A stretch of 64,000 nucleotides of DNA from Trametopsis cervina (taxonomy: Eukaryota; Basidiomycota; Agaricomycetes; Polyporales; Irpicaceae): contig MU278350.1 of the NCBI GenBank assembly GCA_022385755.1, positions 315,965 to 379,964 of the forward strand, read 5' to 3'. The notes below the pieces were generated by a model. That model saw only the letters and a list, made by a program, of their open reading frames with translations. It was not told the DNA's origin and did no database searches. Below are positions 44,709-57,786 of this stretch, one piece after another. Positions within the stretch are counted from its first letter, which is position 1. The number at the start of each line of letters is the position of its first letter. The position numbers were made by a program, and so were the translations under genes.

Positions 44709-46591
44709 TCCCTGGAGTCTCTGTGCGGCCGCGCTCTTCAGAGCTTTTAGTTATTTCTGCTGTCGTTTTCTTATATAGGTTTCCCACGTGCTCCCTGTGT
44801 CTTATTTACTTGTTTCTTCCCGTGGATCTGCACTACTTTACTAAGTTTCCTACGTGTCGTTGCATCTGCTTGTTGTTCTTGATTACTATCCTCTGTGCTC
44901 TGTATTTTTACCTGATTCGCATGCTATCGATGTGTTGGATGTGAACCATCAACAAATCTAACCTCAATGCTTCGTGCGGCGTGTGAGACGAAACGAAGAA
45001 TTCGACGACATTGCTGTCTGAATGCGGCGAATGCTTCCACGCCACGAAGCAGAGGCGACATAGATCACCGCCCGTTGATTACATAAACATGCACTTACCA
45101 AACCGCATACCCTGAGCCTTTGTCCCGAAGCCATGACCTACAAAATGGTTGGCACATCGCACCCGCTTCCAACGTTCATGCATACCAATCCATTCAGTTC
45201 AGTTTCTCAGGAATCCGACGACGTCTTCTCAAGGAGAAGTGCCTCTGCCACTCTGATCATTTCTAGGTGTAGTACGCAGGAGATCTGAGCAAGTGCACCG
45301 AGGATAACGACTGGTAAGTGCAACTTGACTCTCGCACTGGTACTCACAACATCTCAATAGCGCAGTTCTTAACCTGTATTCACCACACGGCAGACTGTCG
45401 GCTGGGGACTGCATTGACCTGCCTAACCGGGGTTTTGACAGGTCGCTGAAGCGTGACTCGGTCCTCTGGCACTCTGGTGTTCCCTGAGGAGTAAACCCCG
45501 AGCGAACTGCTGCTTCCTGGTTCTGGTATCATGAACTTCATTACGCCGTCTTAGCTCGAGCGCAGCAGCATCATACGCATGTTACGCAAAACTGCTATAT
45601 CCGCCGTAATTCCACCAGGTGTGCGGAGCAGGTACATGGCACGGAAACAGAATGACGGGGCTCTGGGTTCATTGCAAGTGGTATAGTATCACCTTCCAGG
45701 TCAAAATGAAGTCTTATAGATCTTATAGATAGTTTGGAACGACTCGTGGACTGTGTACGCGCAGCAGTACGCGCAGGCCATCCAAAAATAGACCACGTTG
45801 TGGACCCCAGAGCTTCTGTGCTTGGCGGTCCATTTTCCCCGCATTCTACTCGTCATACCCCGAGGTTGGGACTTATCTGGCAAAAGCGTTGCGCTAGCTC
45901 TGGAGATGCAAAATCGTGCAATTTGGAATGGCCTCCTCGGAGAAGCACTGCTACGTCGACGTCTACAATGCCGTTTGTATACCTGTCAAGCTGATCGGCA
46001 TCCGCGTCTGTCTTTTTGCGAAGACCCATCGGCAGTGACCACTACCGATGTGCTTCAATCCGTTGAGGGAAATCTCGAGCGATTCATCCCAATGCGAGAT
46101 ATATCGCTGAAGTAACTGCAGTACACTCATACTTATTGATCACCCGTTCCGACCCAGGTGAATATAATTCCATCGTACCGAAGACCACCACTACTGCTAC
46201 CAATCGATACGGGTCTAATCGCCATAGGACAACGAGCGCAGAAAACTGCTTCATACTTCTAACGAACCCATCGCGGACGCAACCTCATCTCCTTCTGACA
46301 TTTTACACTTCTTTTAGGGCAATTTGACAGGTACGGAGTGCTCCCAACACGGGGTATTCCCGACAGGCGCTACAGTTTTCACATTGTCAGTAGGAACACC
46401 TGCAGTACGCGTCCATCGAAACACGCACGAGACACCTGTGACCTACGGCAGAGATAGCGAATACATCCAGCCGAGAAACAGTATAAATCATGGCTGTCGG
46501 TTCAGCAATCAACATCGGCATCCCTCCTCTTCTCCTCTTCTACACTCCTCATCACTTGTTCAGCACCCTTTGCCTCTAAACGACCTCTACA
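44709..46591. other. Gene-poor 1.9-kb region before oxalate decarboxylase
   Basis: The left 230 nt is T-rich and looks like the SWI1-like 3' UTR. A 9/10-bp direct repeat (TCTTATAGA twice) sits at 45712-45730. An ATG-initiated ORF of 69 codons at 45906-46115 (+) has no recognised domain. The right 400 nt is the oxalate decarboxylase promoter. Confidence 0.4.
46482..46488 (+). promoter_or_regulatory. TATA box of oxalate decarboxylase gene
   Basis: TATAAAT lies 110 nt upstream of the ATG at 46592, followed by a CT-rich stretch (CCTCCTCTTCTCCTCTTCTA) at about 46520-46545. A strong TATA box fits an inducible, highly expressed secreted enzyme. Confidence 0.6.
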
Positions 46592-48530
46592 ATGCCTAGC
46601 ATGAAGTTTGCCACATCCGTTCTTACGGCGCTGTACCTCGCGACATCCGCCTTCACAGCTCCTGCGGGAACCGTCGCCGCTCCTGAAGCTAGTCCTACCG
46701 CGCCATACGCCAGCGAGAACTCCAACCAGATCTTGTGGACTGAGAATCAGAACACAGTGCCCCAACCGATCCGAGGTGTTTTGGGAGCCACAATCCTAGG
46801 CCCGCAGAACGTGGCTGCCGATTTGCAGAACGCGGACTTGTTGGCGCCCCCTTCTACGGATTCGGGAACTGTGTAGGTGTCTCAGATGTCTGAACGGCAC
46901 CAGTACATTGACATATATTTGCAGTGGTAATGCCAAGTGGCCGTTCAGTCTCAGCCACAATCGTCTCCAGACTGGAGGCTGGGCAAGGCAGCAGAATGGT
47001 AAGCATATCTCCGTGCATGAACTGTGAGCAGTTGACAAACCTCTTTACAGTGAAGGTGATGCCTCTCGCTACTCAAATGGCTGCTGTGAACATGCGTCTT
47101 GAAGCTGGAGCTCTTCGGTAAGCCGCGATGACACTTCACGCAATTGCCCACGCTCAATGCATTGTATAGCGAACTTCACTGGCACAAGACTGCTGAGGTA
47201 GAGTATTTCTCATCGCGTCTTGGCGGAAATACTGACGATCTTCTCAACAGTGGGCATATGTGCTGAAAGGAAACATGAGCATTGCTACCGTGAACTCCGC
47301 TGGGGAGAGCTTCTACGACACTCTGGCCCCTGGTGATCTGTGGTACTTCCCACCCGGTGTCCCTCACGTTCTGCAAGCTACCAACGACCTCCCCGAGGGT
47401 GCTGAGTTCCTTTTGGTATGTGATTGTATCGTTCAATAAACGGCAGCGCTTAGCAATTCACGTTGTCCAGGTCTTTGATGACGGCGATTTCAGCGAGGAT
47501 TCCACATTCTCTGTGAGCGATCTTGATAATCACAGAACGAGAACGAAAACGGACTTATACGGCTCTTTCTTTAGCTGACTGACTGGCTCAACCACGTTCC
47601 GAAGTCCGTCCTGGCCAAGAACTTCAAGACCGACGAGTCCGCTTTCGACAGAATTCCCGGAAAGGAGTTGTACATCTTCCCCGCTGGTGAGATAAACAAC
47701 TCTGCCTGGTACATACAACGCCCATTCTGACAACAATGCAGAGCCTCTCGCGAAAGACACTAAAGCACCTGTCGGCGCTGCCGGAACTTCCAAGACGCCG
47801 TACACCTTCAAGGCTTCCCAGCTGGAGCACACGGCGTTGGAGGGTGGATCAGTGAAGATTGTCGACTCGAGCAACTTCAACATCTCGAAGACGATCGCAA
47901 TGGCTGAAGTTACTGTTGCGCCTGGTGCTATGCGGTACGATTCAATTCTATCCCATGGAGTCTTGTTGCTGATACCAATGTGTTTAGTGAGCTCCACTGG
48001 CACCCTTCGGAAGATGAGTGGACCTACTTCCTGTACGTCCTACTCTGCATCCGTCTCAAGCAATTCTAATCCCATTCCAGCGAGGGCACTGGTCGTGTCA
48101 CCCTCTTCGCTTCCTCTGCCAACGCCAGAACGTTCAACTTCCAGGTGAGCTTCAATGACTCACCATCCGGCGAGAACAGGATCTGATATAGCTATCCTCT
48201 TAGCCTGGAGATATCGGATATGTCCCTGCATCCTACGGCCACTACGTTGAGAACACCGGCAACACTACTCTTCGCTTCCTCGAAGTCTTCAAGTCTGGTA
48301 AGTTGCAAGTTAATCATATATCAAAACATTCGCTAATTTGTGCTCTAGACAAATTCGAGGATATCAGCTTGGGCCAGGTCAGTCTTATTTCTTGCGATTG
48401 CCAGTACCCTCAACTGATGCACTGCTTCCAGTGGCTCGCACTCACCCCGCCTGAGCTCGTCAAGGATCACCTTCAGCTGGACGATAAGACCATCGCTTCG
48501 CTGAACAAGACCAAGGCTACTGTTGTCTAA
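46592..48530 (+). CDS. Oxalate decarboxylase (secreted bicupin)
   Basis: The enzyme splits oxalate into formate and CO2 using Mn; wood-rot and litter fungi secrete it to control oxalate and acidity. MPSMKFATSVLTALYLATSA is a signal peptide (a second ATG at 46604 would also serve). Cupin 1 has ELHWHKTAEWAYVLKG and FPPGVPHVLQA; cupin 2 has ELHWHPSEDEWTYFLEG and YGHYVENTG, giving the His-His-Glu-His metal set in both. The lid motif FSEDSTF after cupin 1 is the type found in decarboxylases, favouring them over oxalate oxidases. At least ten short introns are present, including a 28-nt exon at 47170-47197. It ends ASLNKTKATVV, TAA at 48530. Confidence 0.93.
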
Positions 48531-48866
48531 ACCTTTACATCCTTAACGGCTTCGACTGGCATTCGGACTTTACATAGACTCACACAAGTTGTGACTGTAC
48601 CCATTAGATCTTTTTTGTACATTTTATACATGTAGCCTTTAGAGATTGCCACAATCGATTTCCCCATGACACCATAAACAGCGACCGCATATCGAGTCTG
48701 GAGCGCATCAATTGATGCGCTGTGGGCGTTCGTTTAACGTCATCGAGTCTCATGTTTTAGCAGTCTGCCCATTACATACCACGTCCCACCTCGCCCACCT
48801 CGCTGCTCGATACTTCTATTCTCTCAAGCTCGAACTTTCACCGCGGAGCCCTCTGGCAGATGAATC
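48531..48866. other. Intergenic region, oxalate decarboxylase to AP-3 beta
   Basis: A 336-nt tandem spacer with the 3' UTR of the decarboxylase and a short promoter for the adaptin. No other feature seen. Confidence 0.4.
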
Positions 48867-51743
48867 ATGGCTGGCCTGAATTTGAACACTTTGACTGAAA
48901 ATGCCACAAGATTCGGAACTCGTCTTCAAGAGACGATATCTGAGCATACCCGGGATCTTGCTATAACGCGGGGAGCGAGTGCTGCGTACTTTGACAACCC
49001 TGAGGAGAAGCTGAAACAAATACACAAGCAATTGGACTCGACGAGCGACAGGGAGAAACTGGACGCAATGAAGAGACTGATCGCGGTACGTCGACCTCTG
49101 TACGCTTAGTATTCCTACGATCGATAGTGCATAGCAGCTAAGTGACAATTGTATCCACAGCTCATATCGAAAGGCAGGAACGTGTCCGAATTCTTTGCGC
49201 AAGTAGTCAAGAATGTCGCGTCTCATAATCTCGAAATACGGAAGCTCGTCTACATATACCTTCTACGATATGCGGAACACGAACCGGACCTCGCCCTTTT
49301 GTCAATTAATACCTTCCAGAAGGACCTGTCCGACCCGAACCCTCTGATACGTGCTATGGCTCTCCGTGTGCTTTCTGGGATAAAAGTGCCTATGGTCGGG
49401 AGTCTCGTCGTTCTGGCCATCAAGAAATGCGCATCCGACATTAGTCCATACGTGAGGAAAGCTGCAGCTCTCGCAGTTATACAATGTTACAGGTACATCA
49501 ATTTACTTGAATGCACCTTATGTATCGTCTTACGAACATCGCATTCAGCGCGGACTCGAATAACCAACCAGAACTCATTGAGATTATCTCGAGGTTGCTC
49601 AAGGATCGATCACCGCTGTCTATGGGAAGTATCGCAGTAGCTTTCGATGCAGTCTGCCCAACGCGCTTGGATCTCCTCCATGAACATTACAGACGACTAT
49701 GTCGTACACTTGTAGATGTCGACGAATGGGGCCAAGTCGACTTGCTCGCTCTTCTCAATCGTTATGCACGCACCATGCTCCCTCGACCTCTTGTTACTGG
49801 TACAACTGAGGAAGTGGATGCGGATGTGAAGTTGCTTCTCACTTCGACTGAGCCGCTGTTCCACTCCCATAATCCCGCGGTGCGCTTTAAGCTTCCTGTT
49901 CTGCAACCAGTACACGAACTGACCCTTGAACGGTGTTCATCAGGTGGTGCTTGCTGCTGCACGTACTTTCTACTACATCGCCCCGTCATCTGAGCATGAA
50001 AAGATTATCGCTCCTCTACTGCGCCTCCTGCACATCTCGCCTGAGATCGAGCGAGTCGTACTACGATATCTATTAATGATATCTCGTACCCTTTCGGTAA
50101 GCTCTCTCTCATCTAGGGGTAATATAGATGCAACTGACCTTTTTCCCAGCATGCTTTAGTCAACTTCTATACGTACTTCCTTGTACGTGCCGATGATACA
50201 CCTCAGACCAAAAAGGACAAGATGCGGTTGCTACAAACGATAATACAGCCAGAAAACCACCAAACGCTCCTTCGAGAATTCATCGTAAGATCAGAAGTTT
50301 CATAGAGCACCCTGGGCGAGGCTTATGCGAGTTCGTCCCTCAATAGCACTACTCGGATGATCCAGACGATGATCTCGTCCGAGATGCTATCAACGCTATT
50401 GGGTATTGCGCTCGAGTTGTTCCCGAATCGACGCAGCAGTGTCTGTCTGCGCTGATGTCATTCATACAAAGCAAACAAGGCGAGTTCGATTCAAAAGTGC
50501 ACATTCAACCTCCTGACGAGCTTGTTTCTCTGCTATCTAGACGTTGTCGTCGGGAACGCCGTCATCGTATTGAAGCTGCTAGTCCAGCTCAACATGCAAC
50601 ATCAATTGAATACGCCCTCAACGTCATATTCGCCACTTGCGATCATATCTCGTCTAGCATACCGTATAGACGATGTCCGCAACGCGAAAGCGAGAGCATG
50701 CATCATATGGCTTGTAGGTCAATATGCTGCCACCGAGACGAATACGCCAACCTCAGGAATATCTCAAGCTGGGCCAGAAGGTATAGCACCCTGGGCTCCG
50801 GACGTCCTCCGCAAAACTGCAAAATCTTTCATGCAGGAGGTGTGTTACGCTCTTGTCAATATCAATAGTTGGCGATAATAACTGCTATAACCTTAGGAGT
50901 CTATTGTGAAGCTTCAAATTGTGACATTGGCCGCAAAGTTGCTTGTGCTATGCCCTTCTGATAGGACACTTGGTCTTCTCACTCGCTACGTGATGTCTCT
51001 GGCCCGATACGACCTGAATTTTGACGTGAGAGACCGCGGACGTATGTTAGGGTCATTGCTCAACGGTGTCACCACATTACTTCGAGGAGACGACGAAGAT
51101 ATCAGTCAAGATCAAGGTGGCGTTGTGCTCAGGAGGGAACAAGTAAAGCACGTGTTATTTGAAGGCAAACATGGTGTCGTCGAGGAACCTTTGTATGCGG
51201 GTACGTGATCACAGATCCCTGATTCAAAAAGACTTATCCTTTCGACCAGATGACGAGTATGCTATCCTCGGCTCCCTTGGAGCGATTACAGGGAAGGATA
51301 TGGCTATGGACAACTTCATGCCTGACTGGTTGGAGAAAGGTGTGGAGTCTTCGCTACGAGACTCTGTAGAAGACGCACCGCCTGCGCCAACGAGTTTCTC
51401 ATCCGCGCAGACCTCTGTACCGCGCTCAATAGCTTCGTCGAACCGAGCGAGCCCCATTGTTCTCACGCCGACTGGACCCTCACCATCAGGGTCCTATTCA
51501 CGTCCAGAGACGGGCAAGGCTCCGTGGAACGACCTTGACTCCTTCTACGCAGATACAGACAAACAAAAACCAGAAGACTCAGAGGAGTCAGAAGATGAAG
51601 ACAGTGAAGAGGGTGAAGATGGCGAGAGTGGCAGCGGCAGTGGCAGTGAAAGTGGGGCCGAAGGCACAGAGACGGGCGACGAAGTATCCGAAAGTGAAGA
51701 GGATGAGAACGATCTCAATCGTGACATTGAACCAGTATCATAG
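48867..51743 (+). CDS. APL6: AP-3 complex beta subunit (beta-adaptin)
   Basis: AP-3 beta is a large subunit of the adaptor complex that sorts cargo from Golgi/endosomes to the vacuole. The start at 48867 gives [20 protein letters not shown]. The adaptin N-terminal HEAT-like solenoid follows: [112 protein letters not shown] is typical of AP-3 beta. About nine introns. The C-terminus is an acidic/Ser stretch ([17 protein letters not shown]), matching the AP-3 beta hinge; no ear domain is evident, and it ends [10 protein letters not shown] at 51743. AP-1/2 beta subunits lack this acidic region. It converges on Cwh43 with a 114-nt gap. Confidence 0.9.
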
Positions 51744-51857
51744 CATACTAAATACAATTTGTACATCTCGCGTCAACGCCAGGCCTACAATACGGCGCCC
51801 TCAGGCAGCTTATAATACAGCGGCTGCGACGAAATTAGCTGATTCGCATAAGGATGT

Positions 51858-54800
51858 CTAACAGAAGCTTACTGTGTTGAAGACATGGTAGAAATGCCCT
51901 CTGACCCCTTTTGTTTCAGGCATGTATTCCGGAGGGAACCACTGGATGTATGCAGTGCTGTTAGCCACGTCAGTGCGAAAGCAGCATCCCACTTACGTGG
52001 TCCTCAGCCATCTCATGCTTCCATGCACGGAGGTACCTGTGCTGATCCTCGTCGTGCGACACGTGATGGTGATGCTTAGGTAGCATAAACTGTCCTATCT
52101 GAAGCTCGGTATCTGTGATTGTGCTCCTTGACACCCTAGCGTATGCTGTCCGGTACAATCCACGGTAGAATATGTACTCGCACCTATGATAACGTCATAT
52201 TAGACAGGGAGTGTAAAGGTTGGGAGTGGAAATACCATCGATCCCAGTCGTCTTTGTCAATATCGTGGACTTTGCCATCGGAGGTCATGATTTCGTAGGG
52301 ATTGGCTGAGATATCATGCTTAGATTACGCGAGGGATATCGGAGGATGAATGAACGTACGTCGGCTGGCATGTGGTTTCGTAACCACATAACCAAGGAAG
52401 ATCACGGGCTCTGGATAAATTGAAGACATAATCCGCGCCAACTCTGTTGCTTGCAGTTCACGGTCCAAAGGTGTTTCCTCTAGAACACAGAAGCCATCAG
52501 AAGGGGAGAGGAGCAAATACGACAAGAACAGACCTTGTCCATTATGGGCTACAATGACGTTAACCGGGGTACCGAAGACGTCTAGTACTGCGTGAATAGC
52601 TGGAGCAAGTTCTCCGTGAGGTGATGGTAAAAGATGGTGCGTTGAGTTAATGATAGGGAACTACGAAGTATGTCAGCTCGAAGGCTCCACGTGAACGAGG
52701 CCCCATTCACCTTGGACAGAAGGACGGCGCCCCAGGTATGTTGGTTCGGTCCAGGCCCAAGGTCGGCGTACTAGAAATGCTACGTGAATTGCAGATTTGC
52801 AGACGATTTGCGAATACACTTACAAATCCTAAATCTTCTACCATGACCCGCGTGCTGTAAATATTCTCCTATAAGTCGCTTGACTACTATGAGCCAGAGT
52901 ATAACATACAGATCGCGATTTCCATAAACGACGCGCTGCCATCCCGTCAGTTAAGAAATAGACTCTGCGTAACACAGTAAAGACCTACGTGAAGATCAGT
53001 CTCTAGCAGACCCACAACGTCCAGCTCCATATCCCTGGACATCCATTAGTATTACAGAAGCCATCTGATGGATTATAACGAGCATTCACCGAATCAGATC
53101 CCTCATGCGACGCTGGCTGTCACGTCCCTCATTATCAATTCCAAAGTGAACAGTCCAGATACCCGCGCGTAAGATTCGTGAGCCCGGTCTGTGAGGTCGA
53201 GGCGCAGACGGCCAGCGATACATAGTGGCGAGGAGAGATGCGACGGTGGCAAGGCCTATCGCCACTTGTACCCGATACTTTACGGTGGACGGAAGCGAGA
53301 ATGCACTGGCAGGGAGGCGGGAGCTGACAGCTGGCCAATTGAACGCAAGGGCGATAGCAGCCATTTGCACAGCTAATACACTGTCGAATTTTCGTCAGCC
53401 GGGTTTGATTAGCGACCAAGTACAACACGCACACGTCTGTCCTTTCTCTGAAGACTTGGCCGCCCGGTACGAACGCATACGCGACGGTAAATGTGTTCAC
53501 AACATCCAGCAATGCGTTGACGAAGAACGCAATGGTGTACGTCCGGGCCAAATACCGATTCGACGCGGCCCGACCGAAAACGACGGGGATGACTGACATA
53601 AGGAACAGTGCAAAGTTCAGTCCGCCAACGTATCCCGGCCAGTCCTTGTATGCATATGTAATATATGCACCGGCGGAGCCATACAAGAACCACAGCGGGT
53701 GTGAGAATATGTTTGACGAGTTGGAGAACAGCGTAGGTAGTAGGAGGCCTAGCGCCTGAGCGACGTGAGTGAGCGAGCCGTGCAGATGGGGTACCGGCCC
53801 TTTGACGGGGTAGCCTGTCCAGGACCATGTGATGAGTGTGCTAGAGTCCGCGACGAAACAATGTAGCGTGAAGATGAGGGAGCCGAGCGCAAGTCCGTCC
53901 AGCACCGAGTAACTCCTGGTCTGCGAGGACGAGCCGTCGGTAGTGGACGCTAGAGTGACGCTTCGAGACTTGAGGGCTTCGCTTGTGATGCTGGAAGAAC
54001 GGGTGTAGAAGTTGGCTATCGCCAAAACGGCGAGAGTGATCCCGAGTTTGTTGTATCCTCCGGAAGCTTCATTTACGATCGGCCAAACTAGAACCAACAA
54101 TAAAGGCTATCAAAGCAAAGCAGTCATCAGAGTTTCTTACCAGGATTGTTGGAGTGGTTAGCATGTTTAGACAAAGAGGCAAGCAGAAGCCCAAGGCCAG
54201 TCACTAATCCGGAGATATGAGAGAATATAGACGAAGGATAAAAGCAAACGTACGAGTTGACTGGTATCCAAGCGATGCGGGCGGCGCAGACCAGTCGATC
54301 ACCCATCCGATGCACATGGCCGAATTGGCGAAAGCCACAGCCAGCAAGCGCTGCATAGGGCTTTTGAGGAGATATGCTCCTAGCCCCACCAGAGTCAGCC
54401 CATGCAGAATTGTACGGCCAGTTCTCGTGCTTGCTATATCCAAGAATGAGGGAATGGAGAGCAGGATTGGGGATAGCGTCGACAGCAGGGAGAACTCAGA
54501 CCCTGCTATGCCGAGCTCCCAGACGGAGAAGTAGAAGAGCACTGGCGGTAGGGAGGTGAAGACAGACCAACTGATGTATGCTATAATGAGGCATTAAGAT
54601 GCGGATGGAATTAGCTGGTTATTGTGTACAGAAGTGTACTTACATAGATACAGATCGCTGAGAAAGTTTATGGCAGAGAAGGGCGTGAAAGTAGTACCCG
54701 GGGATATAGGCTTCATAGCTGATGCTGCATTTAAGCCAAGCTCGCGCTTCTCCTCAATCTGTGCAGACTTTGCGTCTGAAAGTGAGACAGATACATTCCT

Positions 54801-55881
54801 GACAGGCGTGGCACTGCTGAACGGGGTATCAATATATCATTCGCTATGCAAGGTGGTATAATTGGCTGTACATATCATGACTGGCATCTGAGGCCCATCC
54901 CACCGTAATCTGGGTATTTCCACAAGTTCAATAATACTGTCATCAGCTTAGATAAAACCAGCCTCACCTGGAGATTTGCTTGCTCAACGTCCAGCTTGAG
55001 TATTGAGTCGTAAAGAACGTCGAGTATGATCAGAGCCCACTCAAAGAAAGCATAGTGGGTATATGCTGACATCGCATCATGAAAAGGTCCAAAGCTGTGA
55101 TATGAGTGGCAGTACTCACCACCTGGTACACGGTGCACTTTGTGTTGGACGAAGAAATAAATCATTGGTACAAGGGAGAGAAAAAACGCGTTGGCTACAA
55201 GACGCCTGGATACAGCAATAAGTACGGTAGTGGTTATGAGATGGAATGAGCCGTACCTTCTACTCCGAGCTTTGGGGTTCTGAGGCGATGTATGCGCAAT
55301 GCCTCCATACATCCAGGGGAGGTTGAGCACGATGTAGCTTATCATAAGTATGTCGTGCCAGTCATGATCGTCAGTTGAAGTAATATAAACCCATCCGCCG
55401 CAGGACAACGTTCTTAGAATGCCAGTAATACATAGGAGCCCGGGGAAACTTGAGCCGGGCGAGCGCTGCAAATAATATTGAAGAAACACAAGCGTGAAAC
55501 GCGGGCCTAGATATAGCGGTATCAATATCCTGCTTTCGATAGAAGCGAATACAACTGCGCACCAGAATTGAGTGCAATGAGGATCTGGAATATATTCCGC
55601 TCAGGATACCAGTCTCCGATGCTGAGGTGCAGGGGATTCGTAAGTGTTATAACAGCAAGTGTTGAATACTGCACGTACGTTGCCGACACAGATGGAAACC
55701 ATTCTTGGGGGTAACCGGCCACTCCATTCTTGACGATCTTCGTATAGTGCAGATAGGTACCAATTAGCAGGGCCGAGAAGAAAGCCGCGTAGGCGAGGTA
55801 AGTGTGAACAGTGACAAAGGTCGACGCGCTTAGGGTGTAAGGGACCCGTCTGGGACCGTGCTGGCTCGACTGCACGGCCAT
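51858..55881 (-). CDS. CWH43: Cwh43-like GPI-anchor lipid remodelling protein
   Basis: Cwh43 introduces ceramide into GPI anchors in the ER of yeast. This gene joins an N-terminal PGAP2/Frag1-like membrane domain to the Cwh43 C-terminal part. Start 55881: [19 protein letters not shown]. Helices include [20 protein letters not shown] and [20 protein letters not shown], then [12 protein letters not shown] and [20 protein letters not shown]. The middle carries many TM helices ([50 protein letters not shown] segment). The endonuclease/phosphatase-like luminal domain starts at [20 protein letters not shown], with [35 protein letters not shown], and ends [21 protein letters not shown] stop TAG at 51858 assumes no further intron after NTVS. 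More than ten introns; total near 950 residues. Confidence 0.87.
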
Positions 55882-56417
55882 CTTAGAAATACAACACGTA
55901 TGAGGTTACAGCTATGATACACCTCGCTTTGGACGGCGTTGTGATACACAGATGATCAGTGCCACCGATGTTGCAAACAAGGGCGGCAGATGGTCGTCGA
56001 CGTCCAGACTTTGACGGGAAAGACGGCGAGAGCAACGGGCAGAGTGGGCAGTGGTGGTTAGTACAAAGGATAGTTGAAACTCGCGGTCGCAAGGCTGCAA
56101 GTTGAACATAAACGTCAACCGTCCGCGGGTCACGCCGTCAAGCCGTGCATACCGAGCGCTGAATTGCAGTGAAGAACGCGTCTCGTTTGGTAACTCAAAT
56201 GCGTCATTTGAGATCGAGATCATTGCTCGTCATCAAAGCTGACATATACACACAGATCACCGCAATTGGGTCAGCACATCAACGTTTATCGACTGCGTCC
56301 AGATAGTCTCTCCAAACACGGTTGACGGCAGGGCTACATATATACAAGTATCACTAAGGCTACAAACATCCAACAAACATCGTACAAAGTCCCAAAATAA
56401 TTTACAAGAACGCAACA
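55882..56417. other. Intergenic region upstream of Cwh43
   Basis: A 536-nt gap between two - strand genes; it should hold the Cwh43 promoter and the 3' UTR of the splicing-factor gene. An ORF at 55912-56223 (-) has no recognisable content. Confidence 0.4.
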
Positions 56418-57604
56418 TCATTTGTGTGCTCCGCCCAAAGGTTTTCGTCGAGCTGTATTCCCCAGTATCCGCGCTTTGAGCAGGTCGGCTGCGCTGGGAG
56501 TACCAGTTACAGTTGAGCCTGATGCACGAGAGGAACTGGAGCCCAACCGGCGATGCGGAACAATCCCGACGGTCTCCAATTTTCGCCTCTTGCTTCCCTC
56601 ACGCAACGCCCATTCACTCCGCGCCTTCTCCCACTCCTCCTTGTCTCGAGCTTTCGTAGCTTCGTCGTCTCTGCTCAGCTTCAGTGTCTCGGGCAGGCCA
56701 TAGCGTCCCTTCAGCTCATCATCTGCAGCCTGCTTCTCCTTCTCCACCTTCTTCTCTGCGCGAAACCGCTTGCGAACTAGCCTAGAGAGTGTATACGGGT
56801 CGTCCCCGTAGTGGTCGGCCACAGTTTGCAACTCTTCCAACCGCGGCATCTGAACATTTTTCATGTGATTTTGTGCCTCTGTTGACTTCTCAAGCGCAGC
56901 AAGAGGGTCCACCGGGGGCTCATTTGGGTCGGTATCTGACAGATAGTGAGAACATGCGAGCACAGGCAAGCAATAGCATATGACATACTGTGTACGGCGA
57001 ATCCTCCATTTTCTTCTGGGTCCCATTCTTCGTCTTTCTGCCTCGCGCCAGAAGTTACGACATAACGCGTGTTCTATGCGGCGCAGTCAGCGTAATGCCA
57101 CAAAGGGTCGGGGGAGTGTGCTCACCTTCGGGTCCGTCTGGATTTCAAACCACCCATCACAGAGATGACATTTGCACCGGAACGAATAAATGGGTGTACT
57201 AAAATAGTTTCCGATCTTCTTCTTTTCCGCATTGTAACGCACACCCATTCCGATGTGGTTATTGCATGTTCCGCTGTAACAAACAAATGAGGAGGGCATA
57301 GCTGGTCAGAATATGTATGTACGTACCACCAGATGTTGAAGGGAAGCTCAAATCGAGTTATCAGGATACCCTGGTCTATCTTACGAGCTCTGTCCCCGAG
57401 TGCATGCTTGCCTTTATAGTGTGTGAGAGACGGGGAGAATGCGGCTGCAGCGCGTAGGACACATACCTCGGTAACCGTTCAGGCTGCCATGCTTCTCGCC
57501 GTCGTAATCCGGAGGATAATATTTATTGAACCCTGTATATGCATAAGAGCATAAGAACATGAAGAGATAAAAAGATGTTACAGTGATGATTACTTGCCTT
57601 GCAT
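56418..57604 (-). CDS. CWC16-family splicing factor (YJU2B/CCDC130, Saf4-like)
   Basis: A nuclear protein of the Cwc16/Yju2 family that contacts the spliceosome around the first catalytic step; the CCDC130/Saf4 branch is favoured by the opening MQGFNKYYPPDYDGEKHGSL. That start is made by joining a 7-nt coding exon (ATGCAAG, 57604-57598) to 57532 across a GC...AG intron. Next come KHALGDRARKIDQGILITRF, the zinc-binding pairs in FNIWCGTCNNHIGMGVRYNA and FRCKCHLCDGWFEIQTDPK, then NTRYVVTSGARQKDEEWDPE. The C-terminal half is helical and charged (VRKRFRAEKKVEKEKQAADD) with a low-complexity end. It finishes NTARRKPLGGAHK at 56418. Yju2 proper has a different N-terminus (MSERKVLNKY-type), so I prefer CCDC130. 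Confidence 0.9.
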
Positions 57605-57786
57605 TGCTGGTTTGTGTACACAAGCTTGACCGACCTGGCAGTCGAGGTAGGCAATTGACTTACAGTCACGGTAGACGCGCACATCGGGCGCATCTATAAT
57701 TTCTTAGACGCTCAATATTTCAGCCTTCACTGTTACCGCTCTCTTCTGTGGCAGATCTAGGAAACCTTCCGAACGACAAACAAAAA
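57605..57786. promoter_or_regulatory. Short bidirectional promoter (CCDC130 / pICln)
   Basis: Only 182 nt separate two divergent ATGs, so the two RNA-processing genes must share promoter DNA. No TATA box is evident, as is common for such pairs. Confidence 0.4.
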
